Assembly (NCBI RefSeq): GCF_006716675.1
Contig: NZ_VFPM01000003.1
Coordinates: forward strand, 186,001-250,000
DNA: 64,000 nucleotides
From: Humibacillus xanthopallidus
GTDB lineage: Bacteria; Actinomycetota; Actinomycetes; Actinomycetales; Dermatophilaceae
Direction: 5' to 3'
This document shows positions 51,794 through 61,154 of the stretch, in pieces. Made by a program: the position numbers and the translations under genes. Under the pieces are notes generated by a model that ran no database searches, was not told where the DNA came from, and was given only the letters and a program-made list of their open reading frames with translations. Each line of letters opens with the position of its first letter. The first letter of the stretch is position 1.

Positions 51794-52335
51794 CTGGGTG
51801 ACGACGGCAACCCTGCGGCAGGTTGGGCAACTCGACGCAGCCTGCGCAAGTGGCGTTCACAGGCAGCGCTGCGGTATTCACAGACGACCGGGGTCGCGAG
51901 GAGCCCTTCACGCCGCTGGCGGATGGACCTGCTGGCCAGCCCGCTGCGCCATCCCGGCGGCGGATCGCGCGTGCCGCACTGGGGTCTCCGACCGCCAGCG
52001 CCGGAGCGCAGACCGTGGATACCGCCGGCGGGCTCTCCGACGACGACGGCATCCTCCCTCGCGTCCAGTGACCTTGAGCTGGCGAACGCCATGTTCGACC
52101 ACATCGAGATCTCGGCACCACCGCCAACGCCGACCCTCCTCGTTCGGCATGCTGACGCCGCAACAGTTCGGAGTGCAGACATCGATCACCGGGCCCCATA
52201 TCCGGCGCAGTGACTCCATGAGGCCCGGGACACTCCAAACCGTCCTCCACACCGGGGCGGTTCTTAGGTGGCGGGATGCTTGCGCGGCCCTGCAGCGTTG
52301 CGCCGGGACGGTGGTCACGCCAGCGCGACGGTTTG

Positions 52336-53142
52336 TCAGCGCTCGGGGAGCTGGCCGATCTCGATGATCTGCATGGCCAGGACGTGGGCTTTGTGGTTGC
52401 GGTCTTGGCTGGTTCGTTTGAGGAGCTCGACCGCGGCGTCGCGGGTCAGGCGGTAGTGGCTCATGAGGATGCCGATGGCCACGCCGAAGTCCCGGCTGCT
52501 GTCGAGTGCACGGGTGAGGTGGGTGACGTGGTCGGCGCCGACCGCGCCCTGGGCATGGTGGGCGATGGTCAGTGCGTCGAGGAAGTCGTCCTCGCTGAAG
52601 CTGCGGCCGCTGGGCGCGGTGACGGTGAGCGCCGCCTTGGTGTCCTGGAGCCCGGTGGCGATCCGCAGCGACAACAGAGCGCCTACTCCCAGGTCGCGGG
52701 CGCGTGGGGCCAGGTCGGGGAACGGGCCGTCGTAGGCGTCGGTGGTCGGCATGGACAACAGGGCACTGTGGGACCGGCCGTGCGTCAGGACCTCGATGCT
52801 GGGGCCTTGCCCGAGCTGGCGCTGCAGGCGTTCGAGTTCGCCGGCGAGGGGGTGGGTGGCTGCCTGCACCCGGAGCGTGCCTGCGCGCCGGATGCTGATG
52901 GCGGCGAAGGACGCGGAGCGGATCCCCGCGATGGCCTTGGCGGCGACCTCCGCCAGTGACCCGGCGCTGCGGTCAGGGTTGGCGTAGAGCTCGTCAAGCA
53001 GGTCGAACTTCGCCAACAGCATCTGCTCTCGGCCGGCAGCAGCGGTGTCGTTGGCCGGGGCGCCTCTCGAGGCTCTCGAGAGGCGTGTGCCGGTCTGGGC
53101 AGGGACGTCTGTCAGGGCCCGAGCGGGAATGGTATCGGTCAT
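52336..53142 (-). CDS. GAF-ANTAR regulator
   Basis: GAF-ANTAR protein of 268 aa. The N-terminal ~40 residues are low-complexity. GAF: 'AGSLAEVAAKAIAGIRSASF', 'GQGPSIEVLTHGRSHSALLS', 'VGALLSLRIATGLQDTKAAL'. ANTAR: 'SSRDFGVAIGILMSHYRLTR' and 'DAAVELLKRTSQDRNHKAHV'. ATG 53142 has an ACGGAGGTAGG ribosome site. Full length and intact. Confidence 0.85.
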   Translation of the reverse strand: MTDTIPARALTDVPAQTGTRLSRASRGAPANDTAAAGREQMLLAKFDLLDELYANPDRSAGSLAEVAAKAIAGIRSASFAAISIRRAGTLRVQAATHPLAGELERLQRQLGQGPSIEVLTHGRSHSALLSMPTTDAYDGPFPDLAPRARDLGVGALLSLRIATGLQDTKAALTVTAPSGRSFSEDDFLDALTIAHHAQGAVGADHVTHLTRALDSSRDFGVAIGILMSHYRLTRDAAVELLKRTSQDRNHKAHVLAMQIIEIGQLPER

Positions 53143-53542
53143 GGCCTACCTCCGTGACGTACTCGGAGAGAGGGGCCTCACCTCTGAAGCCTTGAAGTCT
53201 CACCGTACTCCTCGCTCTTGGACCTGTGCAGTCCGAGAGCCCGCTGGTCTCCGGTGCGGAGCCACGTGGGGGCCGTGCGTCAGCGGATGGTCCTGCATCC
53301 GGGCTGCCGATGCGGCCAAGAGGTGACGAGACCGCACGGCTTCGGACTCGGCTCGAACGAGGACCAGAGGCAGGGAACGCCGGTTCCGGTCAGGCTTCTT
53401 CGCATTTTGGCGGCTCGGGAGCTCAACAGGGCCAGACGGCGAGGCAGAGGTGACCCGCAACCCGTGAGTTGAGGCGTGACGCTGGCAGGCGGGCGTCCGG
53501 CGGCTCTGTGGTCTGGCGGGTTCCCTGTCGAGGGCCCTGCGC
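53143..53542. other. Gap without a recognised gene
   Basis: About 400 bases upstream of the GAF-ANTAR gene. GC-driven frames on both strands but none with a recognisable protein; no clear promoter. Confidence 0.4.
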
Positions 53543-53827
53543 TTACGTGTGCCCGCCACTAGGCAGGCGAGCCAGCAGCGGCCAGGAGACGCTCGCACCG
53601 AGCAGAGTCAGGGCCGCCCAGATCGGTAGCACTGCGCCGGTGCCGGCCTCGGGAGAGCGGTGAGAGGGAAGGTCAGGCGCGACCACCACGGCCCCGGCGT
53701 CCTCGATGAGCTCACCGACCCACCGCCAGTCCTCCGGGTTCCCCCACAGACCGTGAACCAGAACCACGCTGCCCGGGGACGCCCTGTCCATGCTGCACCG
53801 TCGATGTGGGGGACCGGAATCAGGCAA
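53543..53827 (-). pseudogene. Alpha/beta-hydrolase N-terminal fragment
   Basis: Minus-strand remnant encoding 'GSVVLVHGLWGNPEDWRWVG' and 'ELIEDAGAVVVAPDLPSHRS', the first strands and oxyanion-hole region (HG) of an alpha/beta hydrolase. After ~45 residues homology stops and the frame continues with unrelated codons; the catalytic Ser/His regions are gone. Confidence 0.6.
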
Positions 53828-53965
53828 GCCCGCCAGAGTCGCCGCTCAGGGCGCGGGTGAACGCCCGCCATTGCGACCGTCAGATTCCGCGATGAGGGCG
53901 CTCGTCACCTTCTTGACCTAAAGTCGCGGGCGTGGTGCACCAGCGCGGCGTGTCACTATGCGCCC

Positions 53966-54379
53966 ATGGGACTCGAGCGCGCCAAGATCGTCGCCCTGTA
54001 CGCGCGGTACCTCGACCGCTGCAACGAGCACCGCTTTGATCAGCTCGGCGACTTCGTGTGCGAGCAGGTGAGTGGTTCCGGTGCCACCGATGGGCTGGCC
54101 GGCTACATCGACAGGCTCGAGACCGTCCACACAGCCTTCCCCGACTACCGCTGGGAACTGCAAGACTTGGTCGTCGAGCAGGACATGATCGCCGCACGGT
54201 TGATCGGTCAGGGAACGCACACCGGCCCCTTCGACGGCATGGCTCCCACGGGCCGAAGGATCAGCACCCAAGAGCTGGTCATCTACCGATTTGCCGACGG
54301 CAAGATCGTCCAGTGCTGGGGAGACTTCTTTCCAGTGGTTCGCGACGCCATGATGGCCGCCGCTGACGCAGAGAGGTGA
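53966..54379 (+). CDS. SnoaL-like ester-cyclase-family protein
   Basis: Small NTF2-fold protein, 137 aa. 'HTAFPDYRWELQDLVVEQDM' and 'GTHTGPFDGMAPTGRRISTQ' followed by 'IVQCWGDFFPVVRDA' is the SnoaL-like polyketide-cyclase pattern. There is no clear ribosome site. No polyketide genes are around, so it is probably a stand-alone member of unknown substrate. Confidence 0.75.
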   Translation: MGLERAKIVALYARYLDRCNEHRFDQLGDFVCEQVSGSGATDGLAGYIDRLETVHTAFPDYRWELQDLVVEQDMIAARLIGQGTHTGPFDGMAPTGRRISTQELVIYRFADGKIVQCWGDFFPVVRDAMMAAADAER

Positions 54380-54727
54380 CTCCTTCGGCGCCGTCTGCGC
54401 TGGTTGGCGCCTACGCGTGGCCGCCTCGCAATCGACCTGAGCCGCGCATTCACCGCTGACCGGCCCGCGGCTGGGACGCGTCCGACAGGAGCCTGTTAGA
54501 CGATTGTCGGTAGGACCGGTGTCCAGCCAGACTCGGTTCCAGGTGCCCGGCGGGGTGCTCTTCTCGCGGCTGCCCACCAGTGTGATCGGTGTGGCTCTCT
54601 TCCGGTTTGCATCCCGCTGGGTGCCGTGACGAGGTGTGGCTCCAGAAGGGACTGCCCTGCTCTCAACAGCATTGCCCGCCTCGCGATCCCGGCAGGTCCA
54701 AGGACGAGACGAGGACGAGGTGGCGAC
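54380..54727. other. Gap including probable left end of IS110 element A
   Basis: About 350 bases. The part nearest the transposase is likely the element's left non-coding end, where IS110 elements can carry a bridge-RNA region; I cannot place the boundary. Confidence 0.4.
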
Positions 54728-55704
54728 ATGGCGACGGTGTTCATCGGGGTCGATCCCCACAAGCTGTCGGTGACGATCGAGGTCGTCGACAACCACGAGA
54801 AGCTGCTCGGTTCGGGTCGGTTCGATACCGACCGGGCCGGCTACGCCGCGATGCGCAAACAGGTGCGGGCCTGGCCGGAGCGGGTCTGGGCGGTCGAGGG
54901 CAGCAACGGCGCGGGCCGTCCGCTGGCGCAGCGGCTGCTCGCCGACGGGGAGTACGTCGTCGACGTCCCCGCGAAGCTGTCGGCCCGGGCCCGGTTGCTC
55001 GACACCGGGCACAACCGCAAGACCGACGCCCACGACGCGCACGCCGTCGCGGTCGTCGCTGCACGCACCAAGGGACTGCGGGTGCTGTCCTACGACGGCG
55101 AGCTCGAGGCGCTGCGGATGCTCGCTGACCGACGCGATGAGCTGTCCCGGCAACGCGTCCAGACCGTCAACCGGTTGCAGCGGCTGCTGTCCGAGCTCAC
55201 CCCCGGGAAGGCGAAGAAGGACCTGACCGCCTTGCAGGCCAAGGCAATCCTCGCTTCGGTGCGGCCGCGGGACCTGGCCGGGAAGACCCGTAAGAGGCTC
55301 GCGGTCGAGCAGCTGACCGAGCTGGTCGAGGTCGACAAGAAGACCAAGGTCCTCACCAAGGAGCTGAAGGCGATCGTGCTGTCCCGCGGGTCGCACCTGA
55401 TGGACCTGCGTGGCGTCGGTCCGGTCGTGGCCGCGCGGACGTTGGCCGACGTCGGTGACGTGGCCCGGTTCGCCGACCGGAACCGGTTCGCCTCCTGCTG
55501 ATCGACGGGACGGGTACCGCACCTTTGGACGCGTCCTCGGGTGAGCAGGACCGGCACCGGCTGTCCCGCGCCGGGGACCGGCGGATGAACCACATGATCC
55601 ACATCGCCGCGATCAGCCAGATCCGCCTCGACACCCCCGGCCGCGCCTACTACCGACGCAAGCGCGCCGAGGGCAAGAAGCCCCTCGAGGCGCTGCGCTG
55701 CCTC

Positions 55705-57140
55705 ATTGGATGAGTATGGGGACGCGGGTCACCTTGACCTGTTCGTCGGGAACGGCGAGGGACGGCCTCGATGTCTCGCCACTGGATGGCCTGTTTGAGC
55801 TGGTCGCCCTCGTCGTTGCCGGGAGGCGTGATCGGCGCGAGAGAGCAGCCCCAACGAGGGCCGAACAATGAGGAACCGACTGTCGTCCCGGCTACCAGCG
55901 GCGATGTCCGGCCGGGAGGTCAGCAAGTGTTCTGCGGATGGGATTGGGGTTCAACGGTTCACGGGGTGTGCCTCCTCGATGACAACGGCGTGACAGTCAA
56001 GACCTGGATGGTCAACCATGCCGATACCGAGCTCGCGGCGCTGTTTGTCGAGCTCGCACAACTGGGCGACCCGGCGCTGATCCCGGTCGCGATCGAACGC
56101 GGTGAGGGTCTGGTCGTCGGATTGATCGCGCGGGCCGGCCATCCCGTCCTGATGGTCGAGCCTGCAGCCTTCAAGGCCTCGCGTCCGCGGTGGGGCGCAG
56201 CCGGCGCGAAGTCCGACGCCGCGGATGCGTTCATGCTCGCCGACTACGCCCGCACCGATGGGCACCGGCTGCGCCGGGTGGAACCCCTGGAGCGGGCCAC
56301 GAGGGAGCTTGCCGCCCTGGTCCGGGCCCGGACCTCGCTGGTTGAGGCACGCACCGCAGCGTCCAACCAGCTGTGGGCCATCCTCGCCGAGCACTGGCCG
56401 GGCGCTGCGATGCTCTTCCACAAGCTGACTGCGCAGATCACGTTGGCGTTCCTGGCCAACTACCCCACCCCCCGGTCAGCGGCCCGGCTTGGGGAGGGAC
56501 GCATGCACCAGTTCTGCCGTCGGCACAGCTATTGAGGCGGCAAGTCCCCCGCGGAGCTAGTCAGTCGGCTCCGGGCAGCGCCCGTCAGCGCGGATCCGAT
56601 CTCGGACCATGTGCTCGAGGCGATCGTTCGTTCCTCCGTCGCCCAGATCGGGCTGCTGAACGCCGAGATCGCCGGTCTTGAAGGCCAACTCGCGGCCGCC
56701 TTGACCACGCACCCCAAGGGGGCGTTGCTCAAGACCCTGCCGCGCGTGGCCACCGTTAGCCTGGCCGCGTTGATCGCCGAGATCGGCCCGCTGCTGGAGC
56801 GATGCGAGAACCCCGAGCAGGTCGCCGCCATGTGCGGCGCCGCGCCGGTGACCAAGGCATCAGGCAAGTCCCGCAACGTCGGCTTCCGCTACACCGTGAA
56901 CAAGCCAGCCCGCGTCGCCATCACGAGCTTTGCCGACAACTCTCGACACCGCTCCGCCTGGGCCGCCGACTCCTACCGCCGAGCTCGAGCGCGTGGTGCT
57001 CGACACCCACACGCCATCCGGATCCTCGCCCGGGGCTGGGTGCGGGTGATTTGGGCATGCTGGACCACCGACACCCCCTACGACCCAGGCCGACACCGCG
57101 GCGAACAGCGGCTGCTCGCCGCGTGACTTGACCAAGAGAG
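55705..57140 (+). mobile_element. IS110-family element B nested in element A
   Basis: About 1.44 kb inserted in the 3' part of transposase A. The CTC at 55702-55704 on the left reappears at 57141-57143 on the right, after which A coding resumes in a shifted register. IS110 elements leave little or no target duplication. Boundaries are approximate. Confidence 0.75.
55927..57126 (+). pseudogene. IS110-family transposase B with in-frame TGA
   Basis: DEDD-type transposase of ~399 codons from GTG 55927. 'FCGWDWGSTVHGVCLLDDNG' has the first Asp, 'GAKSDAADAFMLADYARTDG' the second region, and C-terminal 'LLKTLPRVATVSLAALIAEI' and 'AAMCGAAPVTKASGKSRNVG' the Tnp-IS116/IS110 domain. An in-frame TGA at 56533-56535, after 'FCRRHSY' and before 'GGKSPAELVSRL', splits it into two halves in the same frame. 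It is probably inactive by a single nonsense mutation. Confidence 0.82.
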
Positions 57141-57602
57141 CTCAAGCGAGGATCTCCGACGCCCTCTATCGGCAGCTGCTCGCCGATGCCCGTGCAGGTG
57201 AAACGGGCCCGGAAGGGCACTGCGGGGCGACTCTGATATCCAGCGCGGTCGACCTGCCCCCGCACATCGACACTTCGGATCAGCCACTTCCCGGACCCGC
57301 ACCCACGACGCTGCCCGCCGCCGCGACCCCTGCGAACCCCCGCCCGGGCTCGGCTCCCCAACAGCCGCGCCGACGCGCCGGAGCCGTCAAGGTGCAGCGC
57401 CCCACCGGACGAACGACCTTGACGGCGACCAGCGCCGGCGCACCCTCCAAAGCGCCGATCCCGGCCCCTTGACGTCAGAGGGCGGCGGATAGACGCACCT
57501 CCTAGCCGACGGGATCGCGGGAGCTGAGGACGGTCAGCGACGGCTGCCCACCGGCGACTCCGCCTCCGCGGGCGAACCCATGTGCATTTGAGGGCCTGGG
57601 CC

Positions 57603-58142
57603 TCACGAGGACGTTAGCGTGAGCTGACTTTGGTGGTAGTCGTAGTGCTCGGTGGCGTAGGAGTAGACCTCGGCCAGGGTCATCGAGTCGAGGAAGAACG
57701 GGTCCCAGCCGACGGGGAAGTGCATCCGTCGATCGAGTGCATCTTCGTCCTCGGCGTCCAGCCGTCGGTGGAGTTGGGCGATCGTGCGGTCCAGCTGTGC
57801 AGTCAGTCGTGGACCACGAAAGACGAGGGCGCCGCCCACCGAGCCCAGGTAGTTGATGTGGTTGAACGGCCGGGTGGCAGCGTTGAGCACGTCGGCGAAA
57901 GTGCGGCTGGCCCGGTCCGGCAGGCGGCCGAAAAGCCGGACCAGCGGCAGAAGTCGGCGCACGATGAGGAAGCCGAACGTCATGTGCCACAGCATCTGGC
58001 CGTTGGTCCACTTGGTTCCCTGGGTCCGGCGACGGAGCTCGGCGGGCGTGGCGTGCGAGACGATGTCTTGCAGGTCGGCGCGCGCTCTCTCCAGCTCGTC
58101 GTGGATGCGCTGTCGATCGATCGGCTGACCTTCGGTGGTCAT
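57603..58142 (-). CDS. DinB-superfamily protein
   Basis: Four-helix-bundle protein of 179 aa. 'QRIHDELERARADLQDIVSH' opens it, 'WTNGQMLWHMTFGFLIVRRL' contains the His of the metal site, and 'LAEVYSYATEHYDYHQSQLT' gives the C-terminal HxxxH-like metal ligands. The family includes metal-dependent thiol-binding enzymes. ATG 58142 is chosen; the longer frame to 58430 is low-complexity. Substrate unknown. Confidence 0.78.
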   Translation of the reverse strand: MTTEGQPIDRQRIHDELERARADLQDIVSHATPAELRRRTQGTKWTNGQMLWHMTFGFLIVRRLLPLVRLFGRLPDRASRTFADVLNAATRPFNHINYLGSVGGALVFRGPRLTAQLDRTIAQLHRRLDAEDEDALDRRMHFPVGWDPFFLDSMTLAEVYSYATEHYDYHQSQLTLTSS

Positions 58143-58468
58143 GCACCAGTCTCGCGCGTTGCGTCGATGGTGGGAACAGGGAAACGCCCCACGTGACGCG
58201 CCCTCGGCATGTGGGCGAGACCCACGCCCCGGCAGGCGGCGAGAGAGTCGCACCCTGTTGCGCGTCGGTGCCGACGCGCGCGGCCACCTCTTGAGGTGCA
58301 TGATCAACCCGGTTCTGCCGATGACAGGTCGTTTGGTTTGCGCTCGAAGTAGTGATGCGCGATCCCCCGTTACCGGCATGTACGTCACGATTGCGGCACT
58401 CTGTTGGGTCGTCCGCGGACCTAGCGCCACGCCCCTCCTAGTCTCCTTAGCAAAGACAGGGGGATGCG

Positions 58469-59224
58469 ATGGGAAGGACTCAGACGGCGCTGGGCAAGGC
58501 GCTGCAGGTTGCCCTCATCATGCTCGGTGTAGGCGTCGCAGGATACTTCGCGTTGATGGTCCTGCTCTTCTACTCGATGCAGGAGCCCGGCCCGCACACC
58601 CTGAACGTCCACAACGCGAGCGGTCGGCCGGTGCTCATCGAGCGCGAGGACACCCAACGCCTCCCCGGCGCGGCTGGCTACAGCTACAGCGTTGTCGTGT
58701 GGCGCAACAATGCGTCATGGCCAGCGGGCGGGGACCAGTGTGAGCAGAACCGCCTCGTCGCTCGCGACCTGCAGGGCACGGTGGTAGCCCGTCGCGTGGG
58801 TGACTGCAAGTCAGACACGTGGACTATCAGCGGGCAAGGCCTGTCCGCGGCGCCCCGCTACCAGCGAGAACCGGTGCCCCCAGACCACGTGGAAGTCCTC
58901 CTCGAGGTGGTGCCGGACCAGCCGGCAGACCCGGTGGTCGCGTGGTGGCGGGTCCTGCCGCAGACCCTCGGGCGAGCTGAGGAAGCGGGCCGACAAGCGG
59001 GCGTGAACGTGTACGGCCCGTTCCTTGAGGGTCAGGAGTTGACGATGTACCTCCGCGGGCCGGATGCCGCCACGGTCTTGAAGTTCGCCCGAACTCACGT
59101 TCTTCGCCCCTCACCCGGCCGTGCTTACGCGTACGTCGGCCCGTCGGGCCAGCCGGTATCGGAGAAGGCAACGCCCGTACCTCTCGGCGACACGACCCGG
59201 CCGACAATCGCCCGCACCAGTTGA
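58469..59224 (+). CDS. Membrane-anchored hypothetical protein
   Basis: Protein of 251 aa with one N-terminal membrane segment ('LIMLGVGVAGYFALMVLLFY') and an extracellular domain of beta character. Two Cys residues ('DQCEQNR' and 'VGDCKSDT') could form a disulphide. AGGGGG precedes ATG 58469. No family recognised. Confidence 0.65.
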   Translation: MGRTQTALGKALQVALIMLGVGVAGYFALMVLLFYSMQEPGPHTLNVHNASGRPVLIEREDTQRLPGAAGYSYSVVVWRNNASWPAGGDQCEQNRLVARDLQGTVVARRVGDCKSDTWTISGQGLSAAPRYQREPVPPDHVEVLLEVVPDQPADPVVAWWRVLPQTLGRAEEAGRQAGVNVYGPFLEGQELTMYLRGPDAATVLKFARTHVLRPSPGRAYAYVGPSGQPVSEKATPVPLGDTTRPTIARTS

Positions 59225-59425
59225 GAAGAGTGCGGGGCGGAGGAAGCGTCCAACGTCCGGATCTGCCTCGGCCGGATGGTCGACAGGCGGCCAAAGGACA
59301 CGGGTCTGTCGGCTTCTCAGGGGCCGGGTCGCGCTCGGGCCCGGCAGGTAGCTGAAGGGAGGCACCGTTCTGCGCGCGGATGTCACCCCGTCGGCGGCCT
59401 GGTCCGGGGCGGGGCCTGCGGGAGC

Positions 59426-60538
59426 TCACTTGGTGGCTTGGGCGATCCGTGACAACGCGGCGGCGATCTCGGCGTCGCGGCCTTGGGCGGCGTGCTGATA
59501 GCGCAGAGCGGCCTGCGGCGTTGAGTGACCGAGACGGCCCATGAGCTCGGCCAGCGTCGCACCGGTCTGTGCCGCCAATGTCGCCCCGGTATGCCTCAGG
59601 TCGTGCCACCGAAGATCCGGCCGTCCGGCAGCCTTCCGGGCGGGGTAGAAGACCCTGTAGAGGGTGCTGGGCGCGATGTGCGAGACGCCATCGGTGGCGG
59701 GGAACAACAGTGCGTCCTTGCCTCGCATCGGCATCGCCGTGACGTGGGCTTTGAGCATTGGCATCAGGTGAGGTGGGATGGCGACGTCGCGAACACCGGC
59801 CTCGGACTTGGGGGAGCCAACCATCGTCTGGCCCTCGGCGCGGACGACGCCACGTCGGACGTGGATCACGCCGTTTGTGAGGTCAAGGTCTTTGCGGCGC
59901 AACTCGGTCGCTTCTCCGAAACGGAGAGCGCACCAGGCGCACAGCATGAGCAGCGGCCGGTACTTCACCGGGAGTGACGCCGTGATGACCTCGAGCTCGG
60001 ACAGCGTCGCCGGCTGGATCTTGCGGGCGCGTCTCGTCGTGCCCGCGCCGCGGATGTGGCATGGGCTAGATGTGAGCTTCTCGTCGGTGACTGCGGTGGA
60101 GAATATGGTCCGCAGTAGCGAGTAGGCATGTGCTCGCAATGTCGGGTGATCTGGTTCGAGGTCTGCATACCAGTCGCGGACGACCTCGCTCGTCACTGCC
60201 TTCAGCGGCACGTCGCCGAACGTCGGCAGGATGTGGCGGTTCAGGATGGATCTGTAGTGCTCGCGGCTGCGCGGCTTGAGGTCGCGTCGCCGCAGCCATT
60301 TCTCGGCGTAGGTTCCGAAGGTCTCCGCCATAGGTGCATCTCGTGGCTTTACCGGGGGAGCCCACTCGCCTCGGCTGATCCTTCGGCGCTCGTCAGTGAG
60401 CCAGGCCTCGGCGTCCATCCTTGAGTCGAAGGTGTGTGGAGCGTTGTGGCGCTTGAGGTCCGGCCCCCGGTACTTGGCGCGGTAGCGGCCGGAGGGGAGC
60501 CGCTCGATCGCGCCGAACTGACGCTTCGGGGTGGACAC
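59426..60538 (-). CDS. Tyrosine-recombinase integrase
   Basis: Phage-type integrase of about 370 aa. N-terminal arm-binding AP2-like domain ('RYRAKYRGPDLKRHNAPHTF'), SAM-like core-binding domain ('LKPRSREHYRSILNRHILPT'), and catalytic domain with 'WCALRFGEATELRRKDLDL' (Arg), 'DLRWHDLRHTGATLAAQTG' (HxxR) and 'LGHSTPQAALRYQHAAQ' (His, Tyr). GTG 60538 with a GAAAGGCG ribosome site is preferred to ATG 60919. It is 150 bases from a tRNA-Val 3' end at 60692-60714, so it probably drives site-specific integration there. Intact. Confidence 0.9.
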   Translation of the reverse strand: MSTPKRQFGAIERLPSGRYRAKYRGPDLKRHNAPHTFDSRMDAEAWLTDERRRISRGEWAPPVKPRDAPMAETFGTYAEKWLRRRDLKPRSREHYRSILNRHILPTFGDVPLKAVTSEVVRDWYADLEPDHPTLRAHAYSLLRTIFSTAVTDEKLTSSPCHIRGAGTTRRARKIQPATLSELEVITASLPVKYRPLLMLCAWCALRFGEATELRRKDLDLTNGVIHVRRGVVRAEGQTMVGSPKSEAGVRDVAIPPHLMPMLKAHVTAMPMRGKDALLFPATDGVSHIAPSTLYRVFYPARKAAGRPDLRWHDLRHTGATLAAQTGATLAELMGRLGHSTPQAALRYQHAAQGRDAEIAAALSRIAQATK

Positions 60539-60691
60539 AGATTCGCCTTTCGTGGACCAGACGTGGACCACCAGAGTACTTCTCTGGGGATTCGTGTCCA
60601 CAATAGGAACGCGCCACTGTTTGTCATCGCCGCAGGTCAGACGCCATATTGTGAGGTCAGCGCCAGATTTCACGATTATGCTGGAATGAAA

Positions 60692-60714
60692 TTCAAACCC
60701 AGTATCGCCCACCA
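60692..60714 (+). other. tRNA-Val 3' end fragment, probable att site
   Basis: The sequence starts TTCAAACCCAGT and ends ATCGCCCACCA. It matches the T-loop, T-stem 3' strand, acceptor 3' strand (pairs with the GGGCGAT of actinobacterial tRNA-Val) and CCA. The preceding bases do not form the T-stem 5' strand, so only the 3' end is present. It sits next to the integrase, as expected for attL/attR. The intact tRNA is not seen in the window. Confidence 0.7.
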
Positions 60715-60720
60715 TCACAG

Positions 60721-60762
60721 AACGGCCCCTGACCTGCGGAGACGCGGTTCGGGGGCCGTTTT
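60721..60762 (+). terminator. Rho-independent terminator after tRNA-Val fragment
   Basis: AACGGCCCC (60721-60729) pairs with GGGGCCGTT (60752-60760), followed by TTTT to 60762. It reads in the + direction, as would the original tRNA-Val, supporting that the chromosomal 3' flank of the tRNA lies here. Confidence 0.75.
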
Positions 60763-61154
60763 CGTGCGACCCGCGTGCGATGCAGGTGCGATCCGGTTCG
60801 TGGCCAACCACCGGTGAGCAGGTCGGCTTCCGCCAGACACCCTCTCCAGAGCGCCGTGCCCGTCGATGGGGGTCCCTCACCGATCCAGATCTTGTCGATC
60901 TGGGCGGCGTAGTCTGCAAGTGCCGGTTTGGGCGCCTCGTCGAGGCTCAGGACGGCGTCAGGTGTGAGCCTGACGGAGCGACGTCGGGTCAAACAGTCGG
61001 ACCGGCGTCGTTTCCATGTGCGACCGGGGCGTTCGAGCACACCCACAGTGCCCACTCTGACCGCCTCTTCTCCGGAGAACTGGCGTAAAGTCAGTGATTG
61101 CCACATAGGTCATGAAGCGGCCGTACGGCTTCGATGACACCCGGAGGTGACCCG

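Larger units (their letters stand above)
50164..52071 (+). pseudogene. Exported protein gene, frameshifted and interrupted by IS256 copy 2
   Basis: Starts ATG 50164 with a hydrophobic signal ('RCLVMALACVTSFALEARTT'). A frame change gives 'VDLYTRCGIRFLQIGDTW' near 50290-50348. After removing the IS (50366-51785) and one target repeat, codons read 'LLGDDGNPAAGW', then a further frame gives 'GNSTQPAQVAFTGSAAVFTD' to 52071. This resembles actinobacterial exported proteins with a DLYTxCGI motif, from memory. At least two frame changes plus the IS make it dead. Confidence 0.6.
54728..57475 (+). pseudogene. IS110-family transposase A, frameshifted and split by element B
   Basis: DEDD transposase. 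N-terminal piece (54728-55501): 'ATVFIGVDPHKLSVTIEVVD', 'DTGHNRKTDAHDAHAVAVVA'. At about 55490 an 11-base insertion (CTGATCGACGG) breaks the frame between 'NRFAS' and 'GTAPLDASSGEQDRHRLSRA'. The second piece runs to 'PLEALRCL' at 55704, where element B interrupts. The C-terminal piece resumes after 57140 with 'RISDALYRQLLADARAGETG' and 'HIDTSDQPLPGPAP'. Nesting order is therefore clear: A was present first. Confidence 0.85.
60539..61154. other. Gap with attachment site and terminator
   Basis: About 620 bases between the integrase and the ANTAR gene; holds the tRNA-Val 3' fragment and its terminator. From 60765 to 61130 I see no supportable gene. Confidence 0.45.

Noticed and set aside
53918..55522. 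Long minus-strand frame opposite SnoaL and IS110 A
   Set aside because: Antisense shadow, with no recognisable protein.
60539..60919. Upstream extension of the integrase to ATG 60919
   Set aside because: It would translate through the tRNA-Val fragment and terminator; the 'VGDTGF' type peptide is a known artefact of antisense tRNA ends.
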